Both the position numbers and the translations under genes were made by a program. 64,000 nucleotides of DNA, from positions 95,270 to 159,269 of the forward strand of contig CAISGR010000103.1 in assembly GCA_903884945.1 (NCBI GenBank), written 5' to 3'. The DNA comes from an uncultured bacterium (GTDB lineage: Bacteria; Pseudomonadota; Alphaproteobacteria; Sphingomonadales; Sphingomonadaceae). Shown here piece after piece: positions 50,922 to 60,893 of the stretch. The number at the start of each line of letters is the position of its first letter. Positions within the stretch are counted from its first letter, which is position 1. The notes under the pieces were generated by a model that did no database searches, was not told the origin of the DNA, and was given only the letters and a program-made list of their open reading frames with translations.

Positions 50922-52988
50922 ATGGCACGGCGATTGCGGGCAGTGATGGCGGCGGCGCTGCTGCTCGCGGGCGGGGCGGGCATCGGTGCACCCCCGCCCC
51001 GGGCGATCGATACGCTCGCCCGGGATGTCGACCGGGTCGAATCGCTGCGCGCGGTCAAGAATCTCCAGCGCCGCTATGCGCAACTGAGCCAGTTCGGGCA
51101 GTGGAAGGCGATGGCCGCGCTGTTCTCGGCGCAGGGCACGCTGCGCTGGGGCGACGACACGGTTACGGGTCCCGCCGCGATCGAGGCATGGCTGAAGGCC
51201 AGGGCCGGCGGCATGGATGGCCTCGCCGCCGGTTCGCTGCACACCGAGATCATCGACGAGCCGCTCGAGAATCTGTCGGCCGATGGCCGCACCGCCAGGG
51301 TGCGCTGGATGGGCATGCGCTTCCTGGGCGACGGCAAGGGCAGGGCCCGGATCGAGGGCGGCCTCTACGAGAATGACTATGTCCGCGAGAAGGGCCGCTG
51401 GCGGATCGCGACGCTCCATTATCATCCCCAGTATGCGGGCGATTATGCCGATGGCTGGACCAATGTCGGCGGCAAGGAACTTCCGATCGTTCCGGTCCAC
51501 TTCACCACTGACGAAAGCGGCATGCCGATCGCGCCGCCGTCGGGCACTGCGCCGCCCACCCGGGCAACCGCGCGCGACCTGGCCGGCCGGATCGGCCGCC
51601 TGAACGACGAGGACGCCGTCCGCAATATCCAGAACGCCTATGGCTATTATGTCGATCGCCGGATGTGGAGCGACGTGGTCGACCTTTTCGCCGACGATCC
51701 CGTGGTCGAGATCGCCGGTGCCGCGCGCTACAGGGGGCGTACCGGGGTGCGCCGCGCGATGGAGCGCATGGGGCCGGAGGGGCTCACGCACGGGCAGCTC
51801 AACGATCGCCCGATCTTCGACCTGATCGTCGATGTCCTGCCCGGCGGGCGGGAAGCGATCAGCCGCGGGATCGAAATCGGCATGCTGGCCGATGCCGACA
51901 AGCGCGAGGGGGCCTGGGAATTCTCCGTGTTCCGCAACCGCTTCGTCAAGGAGGGTGGGCTGTGGAAGATGAAGGAACTGCGCATCACGCCGCTGCTGCG
52001 CGCCGACTATGCCAGCGGTTGGGGCAGTGGTGGCATCGCGCGCCGGCCGAGGGCGGCGGGGGGCGGGATTCCCGCGTTCATCGGCGCAGCGCCGGCCGGC
52101 CTGGCCCTGGCCGGGACAACGCCGCTGACGGGCCGGGCACGGGCGAAGCCGGCGATGGTGCCGGCTGCCGATCTGGCGGATCTCGCGCGGCGGCTGGCCC
52201 GCTCGCGCGCCTATGACGGGGTCGAGAATGTCTCGTCGGCCTATGGTTTCTATATCGACGATTTCCAATGGCCGCAGATGGCGGCGATCTTTGCGGTGAA
52301 GGGCAACAAGCAGTCGCCCTTCGCCGGCTATTATCTGGGCCGCGACCGGATACTCGGCGCGGTCAACGCAAGTTGGGGTCCGGCGCCGGCACTGCGCGCC
52401 TCGATCTCCTTCCACTGGCGCACGCAACCCGTGATCCATGTGTCGCAGGACAGCCGGTCGGCCAATCTGCGGACCCGGCTGTTCCAGCCGCGCACGTCCA
52501 TGAACCCGGTCGTCACGCCGAGCAGCTTCTACATGGGCGGCGTGCATGCCGGCATGTATCCGAACGATCAGGCAGTCCTTGAAGACGGCATCTGGCGGCT
52601 GTGGAGCCTGACCATCGACGAGCATTATTTCGCGTCGCCGGACTGGAAGGGGGGCTGGGCTTCGGCGGTCGACCGCCCGGAAGGGACACCCCCGCCGCCG
52701 AGCCCATTGCTCACGAAATATCCGCCGGATGTGAAGATCGCCGATCTCGGCCGGCGCGAGGAGGGGTTCCGCGGCGGGACCGGCAAGACGGTCGAGTGGC
52801 CGGGGATCCTGCCCATGTGGTTCCACTATCGCAATCCGGTGAGCGGGCGCGTGCCGGAGCACTACTGGCCGGATTGCGTTCCCTGCGAAAAGCTGCCCGA
52901 TGCCCGCATGACGGCGCACGGCTATCAGATGCCGCCGACCGGTCCGGAAGTGGATGGCGTGGATCTGGGCGTGGCGGGCAGGAAATAG
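50922..52988 (+). CDS. Secreted protein with three SnoaL/NTF2-like modules
   Basis: 688 aa. Signal peptide (RAVMAAALLLAGGAGIGAPP). Three cone-fold modules can be read: ~38-185 (RRYAQLSQFGQWKAMAALFS), ~220-370 (NAYGYYVDRRMWSDVVDLFA) and ~425-590 (SAYGFYIDDFQWPQMAAIFA). Each has the SnoaL pattern of Tyr/Phe helix plus L/IF. SnoaL-like domains include hydratases, isomerases and binding proteins. The role here is unknown. Follows two TonB receptors. Confidence 0.8.
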   Translation: MARRLRAVMAAALLLAGGAGIGAPPPRAIDTLARDVDRVESLRAVKNLQRRYAQLSQFGQWKAMAALFSAQGTLRWGDDTVTGPAAIEAWLKARAGGMDGLAAGSLHTEIIDEPLENLSADGRTARVRWMGMRFLGDGKGRARIEGGLYENDYVREKGRWRIATLHYHPQYAGDYADGWTNVGGKELPIVPVHFTTDESGMPIAPPSGTAPPTRATARDLAGRIGRLNDEDAVRNIQNAYGYYVDRRMWSDVVDLFADDPVVEIAGAARYRGRTGVRRAMERMGPEGLTHGQLNDRPIFDLIVDVLPGGREAISRGIEIGMLADADKREGAWEFSVFRNRFVKEGGLWKMKELRITPLLRADYASGWGSGGIARRPRAAGGGIPAFIGAAPAGLALAGTTPLTGRARAKPAMVPAADLADLARRLARSRAYDGVENVSSAYGFYIDDFQWPQMAAIFAVKGNKQSPFAGYYLGRDRILGAVNASWGPAPALRASISFHWRTQPVIHVSQDSRSANLRTRLFQPRTSMNPVVTPSSFYMGGVHAGMYPNDQAVLEDGIWRLWSLTIDEHYFASPDWKGGWASAVDRPEGTPPPPSPLLTKYPPDVKIADLGRREEGFRGGTGKTVEWPGILPMWFHYRNPVSGRVPEHYWPDCVPCEKLPDARMTAHGYQMPPTGPEVDGVDLGVAGRK

Positions 52989-53193
52989 GCGCGCGGGGCG
53001 GTTGGGCTGGTGATCGCAGGCGGCAATGCCGCCCTTGATGGCCCGGCGCGCATCTTTGGATTTCTGGAGGAAAGGGCTTCGGGAGCAAAGGTTCGCCGGT
53101 GGGTCTTTGTCTGCATAGGTTTAGCCCGAAATGGGTGTTATCCTGACGCAGCCTTTAAGGTGTCGGAAAGCAGTTCGAGCCTAGCGCTACCTC
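52989..53193. other. Intergenic region upstream of the c-di-GMP gene
   Basis: 205 bp without a gene. The short hydrophilic open frames in it lack binding sites. Confidence 0.4.
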
Positions 53194-55026
53194 TTGCCGG
53201 AGGCTGTGCTGTTGCTGAAACTTCAGAATGCCATCCTTGAGATGGTCGCCCGCAGCGAGGATTTGGCCTCCGTTGCCGATCGGCTGTGCCGCGAGGTCGA
53301 GCGATTGAACCCCGACGCCGTCTGCTCGGTGCTGGAGGTCGACCCAGCCGGCATGCTGCATCCCCTGGCCGGACCGAGCCTGCCCGACGACTATTCGGCC
53401 GCGCTCGACGGCATCTTCATTGGGCCGAATGTGGGGTCGTGCGGCACCGCTGCCTATCTGGGCGAGGCGGTCGAGGTAACGGATATCGCGACCGATCCGA
53501 AATGGGTCGATTTTGCGGAGCTCGCGCTTCCCCTTGGCTTGCGCGCCTGCTGGTCCAGCCCGATCTGCAATGGTCGGGGCGCGGTGATCGGCACCTTCGC
53601 CTTCTATTATCGCGAGAAGCGTGGACCGAGCGCGCTGGAGCAGAAACTGGTCAACACCTGTCTGCACCTGTGCGCCATCGCGATCACCAATCATCGCTGG
53701 CAGCTCGAACAGCAGCGCCGTGCTTTGGAGGATGCGCTTACCGGGCTCCCGAACCGGGCCGCCTTCAATGCCGCTCTCGCGAAGCTCCCATGCGACCAGC
53801 CCGGAAGCTGGGCGCTGCTGTTCGTCGATCTCGATAACCTCAAGACCATCAACGACACGTTCGGCCACCATGCCGGCGATCGCCTGATCGCGACGGCGGC
53901 CGAGCGCATCGCCGGGGTGATCCTGCCCGACAAGGCGTATCGGCTCGGCGGCGACGAGTTCGCCCTGCTGATGCGCAGTCCGGCCGCCCTGAAGGATCTG
54001 GAAGGGGTGGCCGGCGCCATTCTCGCCGCGCTTTCGGTGCCGGCCGATTGCGGCGGGCATCTCGCGGTGCCGCGCGCGACGATCGGGGGCGCGGTACTGG
54101 CGTTTGGCGACGGGACGTCGGAGCGCGTTCGCCAGAATGCCGACTTCGCACTGTATCACGCCAAGGAAACCAGTCGCGGCGGGTTCGTGCGCTACTGGCC
54201 CGGGATCGGCTCGCGGATCACCCGGCGCCTTGATGCGATCCGTGACGTCGATGCCGCGCTGGGCGATCACCGGCTGCTGCCCTATTACCAGCCGATCTAC
54301 CGCATCGATACGCGCGAGATCATGGGATTCGAGGCACTGTGCCGAATCCGCCTCGGCGACCGCGTGCTTGCCGCCGCGCAGTTCCACGAGGCGACGACCG
54401 ATATGTGGATCGCGACTGCGCTCACCGAACGGATGCTCGGGCTCGTCGCCGCCGATATCCGCGGCTGGCTCGATGCCGGCCTGGACGTGCAGCATATCGG
54501 GCTGAACGTCTCCTCTGCCGATTTCCACGGCGGGCAGCTCGCCGAGCAATTGTGCCGGATCTTTGCCGCCGCGCGGGTGCCGCTCGACCGGATCATCCTG
54601 GAGGTGACCGAGACGGTCTATATGGGGCAGGCCGATCATGTGGTGGCGCAGCAGATCCGCGCGCTGCGCGCGCGCGGGCTGCGCGTGGCGCTGGACGATT
54701 TCGGAACCGGCTTCGCCTCGCTGACTCACCTGATGACGCTGCCGATCGACATCCTCAAGATCGACAAGACCTTTGTCGATCAGCTGCTGGGCAGCAGCGT
54801 CAGCCGCGCGATCGTCGAGGGCCTGCTGCACATCGCCGGCGAACTCAACGTGGAGGTCATCGCCGAAGGCGTCGAGACCGAGGAACAGGCGCAGCTGCTG
54901 CGCGCCGCGGGCTGCCAGTTCGGGCAGGGCTATCTCTTCTCGCCCCCGGTCGACGTGGTGGAGGCGACCGGCCTGCTCGTCGGCCAGCTGGCGCTTCCGG
55001 CTTCGGTGGCGTCGCTGCGACGGTGA
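53194..55026 (+). CDS. GAF-GGDEF-EAL cyclic-di-GMP enzyme
   Basis: 610 aa. GAF sensor (~15-165), GGDEF domain with intact GGDEF active site (~250), and EAL domain with intact EAL (GFEALCR, ~378), LDDFGTGFAS and KIDKTFV. It could both make and degrade c-di-GMP, with GAF input choosing. The start is unsure: TTG 53194 is the longest, while TTG 53212 sits 8 bases after GGAGG. Cytoplasmic; no transmembrane segment. Confidence 0.9.
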   Translation: MPEAVLLLKLQNAILEMVARSEDLASVADRLCREVERLNPDAVCSVLEVDPAGMLHPLAGPSLPDDYSAALDGIFIGPNVGSCGTAAYLGEAVEVTDIATDPKWVDFAELALPLGLRACWSSPICNGRGAVIGTFAFYYREKRGPSALEQKLVNTCLHLCAIAITNHRWQLEQQRRALEDALTGLPNRAAFNAALAKLPCDQPGSWALLFVDLDNLKTINDTFGHHAGDRLIATAAERIAGVILPDKAYRLGGDEFALLMRSPAALKDLEGVAGAILAALSVPADCGGHLAVPRATIGGAVLAFGDGTSERVRQNADFALYHAKETSRGGFVRYWPGIGSRITRRLDAIRDVDAALGDHRLLPYYQPIYRIDTREIMGFEALCRIRLGDRVLAAAQFHEATTDMWIATALTERMLGLVAADIRGWLDAGLDVQHIGLNVSSADFHGGQLAEQLCRIFAAARVPLDRIILEVTETVYMGQADHVVAQQIRALRARGLRVALDDFGTGFASLTHLMTLPIDILKIDKTFVDQLLGSSVSRAIVEGLLHIAGELNVEVIAEGVETEEQAQLLRAAGCQFGQGYLFSPPVDVVEATGLLVGQLALPASVASLRR

Positions 55027-55050
55027 TCCGCGCCTCGCAGGACGGTGGCC

Positions 55051-56379
55051 TCAGCCGCGCGTCTCGCGATCGAGCACCACCAGCAGCCCGGCCCCGACCA
55101 GCGCGCCAGCGCCGACCACGGCGATGGCGATCGGAATGCTCATCCCCGCCTGGATCAGGACGCCGCCCAGCACCGGCCCGATCATCGCGCCGCCCCGGCC
55201 GATGCCGATCGCCAGGCCCGTGCCCGTCACCCGCAACTCGGCCGGGAAGGACCGGGCGAGCAGCGCGTAGAGGCCCACGATGCCGCCGAAGACGCTGATG
55301 CCTGCGAGAAAGGCCACCGCCTGCATCGCGACCAGCCCGGACATCAGCCCGAAGAGCGCGAAGCTCGCTGACGTCCCGATCATCGCGAGGATCAGCAGCC
55401 GGATCAGCCCGAAGCGCGGCGCCGCCCAGCCAAGCGCCGAGCCGCCGATCACGCCGCCCAGGCTCATCATCGCCGAGGTGCGGATCGCGTCCGGCGTCGC
55501 ATAGCCGAGATCGCTCATCAGCTTGGGCAGCCAGCCGGAGAAGAAGTAGAAGGTCGTGATGTGCAGGAAATAGGCGCCGACGAGCAGCAGCGTCATCCGG
55601 CGGAAGCGCGGCCCGAGCAGTTCGACGAAGCTGCCGCGGCGGGCCGGGGCGGGGGCGAGCACTGTGCCGGGGGGGAGCGCCGCATGACCCATGCGCAGCA
55701 GGATCGCGTCGATCCGCGTGCGCGCCCGCGGCGTGCCCTGGCGCGCCAGATATTCGAGCGATTCGGGCAGGCCGAACCACAGGAGCGGGAGGAACGCCGC
55801 CGTTGCGATGCCGCCCGCCACGAAGATCGCCTGCCAGCCATGCGTCACGACCAGTTCCGCCACCGCGAAGCCGCCGAGCAGGCCGCCGACCGGGTAGCCG
55901 ATCGTCATCAGCGCCACCGAGAGGTCGCGCCGCCGCTCATTGGCGAATTCCGAGGAGATGGCGTTGATCGCGGCGACCATGCCGCCGATGCCGAGCCCGG
56001 TCACCACGCGCCACAGGCACAGGCTGGCGAGCCCGGTCGCCGTCGCGGTGAGCAGCATGCCGGCGGCCATCAGCACGAGGCAGCCGATCACCAGCGGGCG
56101 CCGGCCGAACCGGTCGCCGAGCGGCGCCAGCACGAGCGAGCCGATCGTCATGCCCACCAGCCCGGACGACAGCGCGACGCCAAGCTGTGCCGGGCCGATG
56201 CCCCAGTCGCGGGTGATTCCGGGCGCAGCGAAAGTGATGGCGAGCACGTCGAACCCGTCGAGCGCATTGAGCGCCACCGCGATCGCCACGGCAAGGATCT
56301 GCCGCCAGCGCATCGGCGCGTCGGCGAGAATCCGCATCACGGGATTCATCTCGGCCGTCGAGGCTGCTGGTCCCGCCAC
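55051..56379 (-). CDS. MFS aromatic-acid:H+ symporter
   Basis: 442 aa, twelve transmembrane helices. AAHS-type features: LDGFDVLAITFAAPGI in helix 1 and the GDRFGRRPL loop after helix 2, as in PcaK/VanK-like carriers. GTG 56379 follows AGAGGAAG and lies one base after folB. Last gene of the leftward folate operon beside the O-demethylase, so uptake of vanillate or syringate-like acids is likely. Confidence 0.82.
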   Translation of the reverse strand: MAGPAASTAEMNPVMRILADAPMRWRQILAVAIAVALNALDGFDVLAITFAAPGITRDWGIGPAQLGVALSSGLVGMTIGSLVLAPLGDRFGRRPLVIGCLVLMAAGMLLTATATGLASLCLWRVVTGLGIGGMVAAINAISSEFANERRRDLSVALMTIGYPVGGLLGGFAVAELVVTHGWQAIFVAGGIATAAFLPLLWFGLPESLEYLARQGTPRARTRIDAILLRMGHAALPPGTVLAPAPARRGSFVELLGPRFRRMTLLLVGAYFLHITTFYFFSGWLPKLMSDLGYATPDAIRTSAMMSLGGVIGGSALGWAAPRFGLIRLLILAMIGTSASFALFGLMSGLVAMQAVAFLAGISVFGGIVGLYALLARSFPAELRVTGTGLAIGIGRGGAMIGPVLGGVLIQAGMSIPIAIAVVGAGALVGAGLLVVLDRETRG

Positions 56380-56380
56380 T

Positions 56381-56803
56381 CTATCTTCCTCTCTCGATCG
56401 CGACGACGTTCGACTCGTCGTTCGCTTCATGATTGTCGCGCGGGCACGGCCGCACCAGCCGGATCGCGGCCGAGGCCATGCCGGCGGGCAGTGCCTGCGG
56501 CTTGTCGACGCTGACCTCGGCGCTGCGGACGCCCGGCAGGTCGAGGCAGGCTTCGGCGAGACGGCGGGCGAAGATCTCGATCAGCGCGATCCGCGTCTCG
56601 CCCAGCGCTTCCGCCGCGCGCGCGATCTGGCGGTAATCGGCGGTCGCCTCGATCCGGTCTTCCCCGATCGGTTCCATCTCGAGCGTGACCGAGACGATCA
56701 GCGGCTGGCGCCGGCCGATCTCGTGTGCATGGATGCCGATATCGGCGAGGATCGGCAGGTCGCGCACCGCCACGCGCGTGAAGGCCGGGGTGTGCTCCGG
56801 CAC
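56381..56803 (-). CDS. folB: Dihydroneopterin aldolase
   Basis: 140 aa, GTG start 2 bases after purU. Converts dihydroneopterin to hydroxymethyl-dihydropterin in folate synthesis. FolB features: LPILADIGIHAHEIGRRQPL and ALIEIFARRLAEACL, with VDKPQAL near the end. Its place in an O-demethylation operon suggests raised folate supply. Confidence 0.85.
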   Translation of the reverse strand: MPEHTPAFTRVAVRDLPILADIGIHAHEIGRRQPLIVSVTLEMEPIGEDRIEATADYRQIARAAEALGETRIALIEIFARRLAEACLDLPGVRSAEVSVDKPQALPAGMASAAIRLVRPCPRDNHEANDESNVVAIERGR

Positions 56804-56805
56804 GG

Positions 56806-57666
56806 TCAGTTCCGGAAGACGACGGTGCGCGTGCCGTTCAGCAGCACCCGGTCTTCCAGGTGGTGCGACACGGCCGTCGCCAGCACGCGCCGCTCGATAT
56901 CGCGGCCCTTGCGCACGAGATCGTCGGGTGTGTCGGCATGGCTGATCGCCTCGACATCCTGGTGGATGATCGGTCCCTCGTCGAGATCGGCGGTGACGTA
57001 GTGCGCGGTCGCGCCGATCATCTTCACGCCGCGGTCGTGCGCCTGGTGATAGGGCTTGGCGCCCTTGAAGCCCGGCAGGAAGCTGTGGTGGATATTGATG
57101 CAGCGGCCCGACAGGAAGCCCGCCAGGTCGTCCGACAGGATCTGCATGTAGCGCGCGAGCACCACGAGATCGGCCCCGGTCTCCGCGACCAGCGCCTTGA
57201 TCCGCGCTTCCTGCTCCGGCTTGGTGTCGCGCGTCACCGGCAGGTAGTGATAAGGAATCTCGCCGATCATCGAGGTCTGCAGCGCGCTGCGCGGATGGTT
57301 CGAGACGATGCCGACCACGTCCATCTTCAGCTCGCCGATGCGGTGGCGGTAGAGCAGGTCGCCCAGGCAATGGTCGAACTTCGACACCAGCAGCATCACG
57401 CGCTGGCGCTCGCTTGCCTGGCGCAGCGTCCACGCCATGCCATGCTCCTGCGCGACCGGCTCGAACGCAGCGCGCAGCTGCGCCACCGGCAGCGCCGGAT
57501 CGACCAGCTCGAATACCACGCGCATGAAGAACCGGTTGGTCTGGCGGTCGTCGAACTGCTGCGCGTCGAGGATATTCCCGCCGCGCGACGCCAGGAAGCC
57601 CGCCACGGTCGCTACCAGTCCCGGGCGGTCGTCGCACGACAGCGTCAGCGTACAAACCTCGTTCAC
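56806..57666 (-). CDS. purU: Formyltetrahydrofolate deformylase
   Basis: 286 aa. Hydrolyses 10-formyl-THF to formate and THF. N-terminal ACT domain ([20 protein letters not shown]), C-terminal formyltransferase fold with [12 protein letters not shown] and the catalytic Asp (DEGPIIHQ). GTG 57666 follows GGAGG. In this operon it would regenerate free THF from the methyl group carried off aromatics. Confidence 0.92.
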   Translation of the reverse strand: MNEVCTLTLSCDDRPGLVATVAGFLASRGGNILDAQQFDDRQTNRFFMRVVFELVDPALPVAQLRAAFEPVAQEHGMAWTLRQASERQRVMLLVSKFDHCLGDLLYRHRIGELKMDVVGIVSNHPRSALQTSMIGEIPYHYLPVTRDTKPEQEARIKALVAETGADLVVLARYMQILSDDLAGFLSGRCINIHHSFLPGFKGAKPYHQAHDRGVKMIGATAHYVTADLDEGPIIHQDVEAISHADTPDDLVRKGRDIERRVLATAVSHHLEDRVLLNGTRTVVFRN

Positions 57667-57697
57667 GCCTGAAATCCTCCTTGGGTCCTGTGATCGT

Positions 57698-58579
57698 TCA
57701 GCGCGCGTGATGGGCGTGATAGTCGCCGATCCACTCGACGGTGCGCGCCAGCCCGCCAAAGGGATAGAAATGCAGCCGCACCGCGCCATGCTCGGGCCGG
57801 AGGCCCTTGGCGAGCGCGTTGACCAGCTTGTCCGGCCCGGCCGTGCCGAGCAGCCGCGTCAGCGACACGCCATATTTCGCCATCACGCTGGCCGAGGCGC
57901 CCACGCCGCAATGTGCGGCATAGCGCAGCAGCGTCTTGATCCCGGCCGGTCCCGGCACGCCGATCCGCACCGGGGCATCGATCCCGCGCGCGCGCAGTTC
58001 GCCCAGCCAGGCAAGGAAGGGTGCCGCGTCGAAGCCGAACTGGGTGACGATCAGCGAGGCCATGCCGCGCGCCGCGATCTCGTCGCGCTTCTCCGCCAGC
58101 GCTGCCCACAATGCTGCCTGGTCCATCGCGGGGTGCCCGTCGGGATGGCCGGCAATGCCGATCGCGCGGATTCCGCTCGCTTCGAACAGCCCGGTGCGCA
58201 GCAATGACATGGTATCGGCAAAGGGCCCGACCGGCACCGGCGGATCCCCTGCGACGAGGAACACGCGGCGCACGCCCGCTTCGGCGGTGGAGCGCTCGAT
58301 CATCGCCGCCAGTTCGTCGCGCGATTCGATCCGCCGCGCGGAAAGATGCGGCATCGGCTCGAAGCCGAGTTCGCGCACCGCCACTGCCGCCGCGATCCGC
58401 GCATCCATCGTCTCGCCGGGCAGGAAGGTGATCGCGACGGGCGTCTCGGGCGCGATCAGCGGCGCGGCGGCGCGCAGCGCCTCCACGTCCTTCGCCGTCA
58501 TCTCCAGCGAATAGCCGTCGGTCATCACCGGCGGCGCGGGCACTGCCCAGCCTGGATGTATCGCGCTGCTCGCAATCAT
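57698..58579 (-). CDS. metF: Methylenetetrahydrofolate reductase family protein
   Basis: 293 aa. TIM barrel of the MetF family ([46 protein letters not shown]). Oxidises methyl-THF to methylene-THF or the reverse. First gene of the leftward operon, with GGAGACGG upstream. Beside an O-demethylase it should recycle 5-methyl-THF, as metF beside ligM does in lignin-degrading Sphingobium. Confidence 0.88.
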   Translation of the reverse strand: MIASSAIHPGWAVPAPPVMTDGYSLEMTAKDVEALRAAAPLIAPETPVAITFLPGETMDARIAAAVAVRELGFEPMPHLSARRIESRDELAAMIERSTAEAGVRRVFLVAGDPPVPVGPFADTMSLLRTGLFEASGIRAIGIAGHPDGHPAMDQAALWAALAEKRDEIAARGMASLIVTQFGFDAAPFLAWLGELRARGIDAPVRIGVPGPAGIKTLLRYAAHCGVGASASVMAKYGVSLTRLLGTAGPDKLVNALAKGLRPEHGAVRLHFYPFGGLARTVEWIGDYHAHHAR

Positions 58580-58697
58580 GGTCCGTCTCCCGTGCAGCCG
58601 CTCGCGAAAGCGATCTTTTAGGTCGCCCGCCCTCTAGCGCATGCCTCATTGTTCGTATACCAGAATAATTCAGAGACGCGAAATTAACGGAGAGACC
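58580..58697. promoter_or_regulatory. Divergent promoter region of the O-demethylation cluster
   Basis: 118 bp between metF and the hydrolase. AT-rich centre around TTCGTATACCAGAATAATTC is the likely promoter/operator core for both directions. No regulator gene adjoins it. Confidence 0.45.
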
Positions 58698-59411
58698 ATG
58701 CCCCAGGGCGCGCCGGCCCCCCTTGTCCTGCTGCCGGGATTGCTCTGCGATTCGCGCATCTTCGCCGCCCAGCTCGCGCGCTTTGCCGGAGCTCGTGCGA
58801 TCGATGGCTTCGGCGAGCGCGACAGCCTGGTGGCGATGGCACACCATGTGCTCGCGCAGGTCCCCGGCCCGATGGCGCTGCTCGGCCATTCGATGGGCGG
58901 GCGCGTCGCGCTCGAGATATGCCGAATCGCGCCCGAGCGGGTCGAGCGGCTTGCGCTGGTCAGCACCGGCACGCACCCCACCCAGCCGGGCGAGGCGGAG
59001 AAGCGCCACGCGCTGCTCGATCTCGGCCGGGCGGACGGTGCCGCCGCGCTGGTCGATCGCTGGCTGCCGCCGATGGTCGCGCCCGCGCGCCGCGACGACG
59101 CGGCGCTGATCGCCCCGCTGCGCGCGATGTGCATCGCGGTCGGCGTCCCCGCCTTCGCCGCGCAGATCACGGCCCTGCTCGCCCGGCCGGCGGTGGAGGC
59201 GCTGCTCCCGGCGATCCGCTGCCCGACGCTGGTCGCGGTCGGCAGCGAGGATGGCTGGAGCCCGCCCGCGCAGCACGCCGCAATCGCCGCCGCCATTCCG
59301 GGCGCGCACCTCACCATCGTCGAGGGCGCCGGGCACATGCTGCCCGCCGAGGCGCCCGACGCCCTGAACGAGGCGATCGCCGCATGGCTGTCGCTGCCCC
59401 TTTCCGATTGA
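58698..59411 (+). CDS. Alpha/beta-hydrolase
   Basis: 237 aa. Nucleophile elbow GHSMGG, acid-containing GSEDGWSPP, and catalytic His in GAGHMLP. ATG 58698 follows CGGAGAG. May split esters of methoxylated aromatic acids, judged only by its place directly before the O-demethylase. Confidence 0.85.
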   Translation: MPQGAPAPLVLLPGLLCDSRIFAAQLARFAGARAIDGFGERDSLVAMAHHVLAQVPGPMALLGHSMGGRVALEICRIAPERVERLALVSTGTHPTQPGEAEKRHALLDLGRADGAAALVDRWLPPMVAPARRDDAALIAPLRAMCIAVGVPAFAAQITALLARPAVEALLPAIRCPTLVAVGSEDGWSPPAQHAAIAAAIPGAHLTIVEGAGHMLPAEAPDALNEAIAAWLSLPLSD

Positions 59412-59436
59412 CCCATACCCGACAGGAGAAGACCCG

Positions 59437-60834
59437 ATGACCGACAAGAGCCTGGAAAGCGTGCTGAACGAGAGCGGCGACATCGTCGAGCTGCTGCGCA
59501 ACCAGCAGACCGGCCCCAACGCCTATCCCGGCGTGCCCGCCGAATATTCCAACTGGCGCAGCGAGCAGCGCGCCTGGGTCGACAGCTGCGTGCTGTTCAA
59601 CCAGTCCTATCACATGGTCGATCTCGAAGTGTCCGGGCCGGACGCCTTCGCGATGCTCAACTATCTCGGCGTGAACAGCTTCAAGGGCTTCGTGCCCGAT
59701 CGCGCCAAGCAGTTCGTGCCCGTCACGCCGGACGGCTATGTCATCGGTGACGTGATCCTCTTCTACCTGGAGGAGAACCGCTTCAACCTGGTCGGCCGCG
59801 CGCCGGTGATCGAATGGGTCGAATATCACGCCCAGACCGGGGAGTGGAACGTCACCGTCGAGCGCGACGAGCGCACCGTCGCCCGTCCCGATCCGGAGAA
59901 CCGCAAATCCTATCGCTTCCAGCTCCAGGGCCCGAACGCGATGAAGACGCTGGAAAAGGCGATGGGCCAGACCCCGCCCGACCTGAAGTTCTTCCACATG
60001 ACCACGCTCACCATCGCCGGCAAGCAGGTCCGCGCGCTGCGCCACGGCATGGCCGGCCAGCCGGGCTACGAGCTGTTCGGCCCCTGGGCGGACGGCGAGA
60101 CGGTGCGCCAGGCGCTGATCGCGGCGGGCAAGGATTTCGGCCTCGCGCTGGTCGGCGGCCGCACCTATTCCTCGAACACGCTTGAATCGGGCTGGATTCC
60201 GTCGCCGCTGCCCGCGACCTATACCGGCGCCGCGCTCAAGCCCTATCGCGAATGGCTGGGCGCCAACAGCTATGAGGCCAAGGCCTCGATCGGCGGCAGC
60301 TATGTGCCTGACAGCGTCGAGGGCTATTATCTCACGCCCTGGGATCTGGGCTATGGCCTGTTCGTCAAGTTCGACCATGATTTCATCGGCCGCGAGGCGC
60401 TCGAGCGCATGGCCGGCCAGCCGCATCGCCAGAAGGTGACGCTCGCGCTCGATACCGAGGATGCGCTGCGCGTGATCAGCTCGCAGCTGCAAAAGGGCGA
60501 TCGCGCCAAATATATGGAGTTCCCCTCGGCGGTCTATTCGATGCACCCCTATGATTCGGTGCTGGTCGACGGGAAGATCGTGGGGATTTCGACCTGGATC
60601 GGCTACAGCGCGAACGAGGGCAAGATGCTCACGCTCGCCATGCTCGATGCCGAATATGCCGCGCCCGGCACGCAGGTCACCCTGCTCTGGGGCGAGCCGA
60701 ACGGCGGCACGCGCAAGCCGACGGTCGAGCCGCATGTGCAGACCGAGATCCGTGCGACTGTCGCCCCGGTGCCCTATTCGGAAGTCGCGCGGGACAGCTA
60801 TGCCGACAGCTGGCGCACCCGCCAGCCGGCCTGA
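59437..60834 (+). CDS. Tetrahydrofolate-dependent aryl O-demethylase (LigM/DesA family)
   Basis: 465 aa, close to the known LigM and DesA lengths (about 470). GcvT/aminomethyltransferase fold: RSEQRAWVDSCVLFNQSYHM, DAFAMLNYLGVNSFKGF, GYELFGPW, and the C-terminal beta-barrel part. Transfers the methoxy methyl of vanillate, syringate or 3-O-methylgallate to THF. Divergent metF/purU/folB and an aromatic-acid carrier strongly support this over a glycine-cleavage role. Which aromatic is used cannot be told. Confidence 0.85.
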   Translation: MTDKSLESVLNESGDIVELLRNQQTGPNAYPGVPAEYSNWRSEQRAWVDSCVLFNQSYHMVDLEVSGPDAFAMLNYLGVNSFKGFVPDRAKQFVPVTPDGYVIGDVILFYLEENRFNLVGRAPVIEWVEYHAQTGEWNVTVERDERTVARPDPENRKSYRFQLQGPNAMKTLEKAMGQTPPDLKFFHMTTLTIAGKQVRALRHGMAGQPGYELFGPWADGETVRQALIAAGKDFGLALVGGRTYSSNTLESGWIPSPLPATYTGAALKPYREWLGANSYEAKASIGGSYVPDSVEGYYLTPWDLGYGLFVKFDHDFIGREALERMAGQPHRQKVTLALDTEDALRVISSQLQKGDRAKYMEFPSAVYSMHPYDSVLVDGKIVGISTWIGYSANEGKMLTLAMLDAEYAAPGTQVTLLWGEPNGGTRKPTVEPHVQTEIRATVAPVPYSEVARDSYADSWRTRQPA

Positions 60835-60867
60835 TACCGAGGGGGCGGGGGCATGCCGCACGGGCGG

Positions 60868-60893
60868 CTGAACCGGGGATGTCCCCGGTTCAG
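60868..60893. terminator. Bidirectional hairpin terminator
   Basis: CTGAACCGGGGA / TCCCCGGTTCAG, a perfect 12-bp stem with a tiny loop between converging genes. It includes the HAD gene stop codon. Confidence 0.65.

Noticed and set aside
48314..51058. 914-codon reverse frame under the second TonB receptor
   Set aside because: Codon-bias artefact; the receptor has signal, plug and terminal Phe.
57666..57680. CCTGAAAT resembling the late-promoter palindrome
   Set aside because: Only one half is present and it lies in host DNA before purU.
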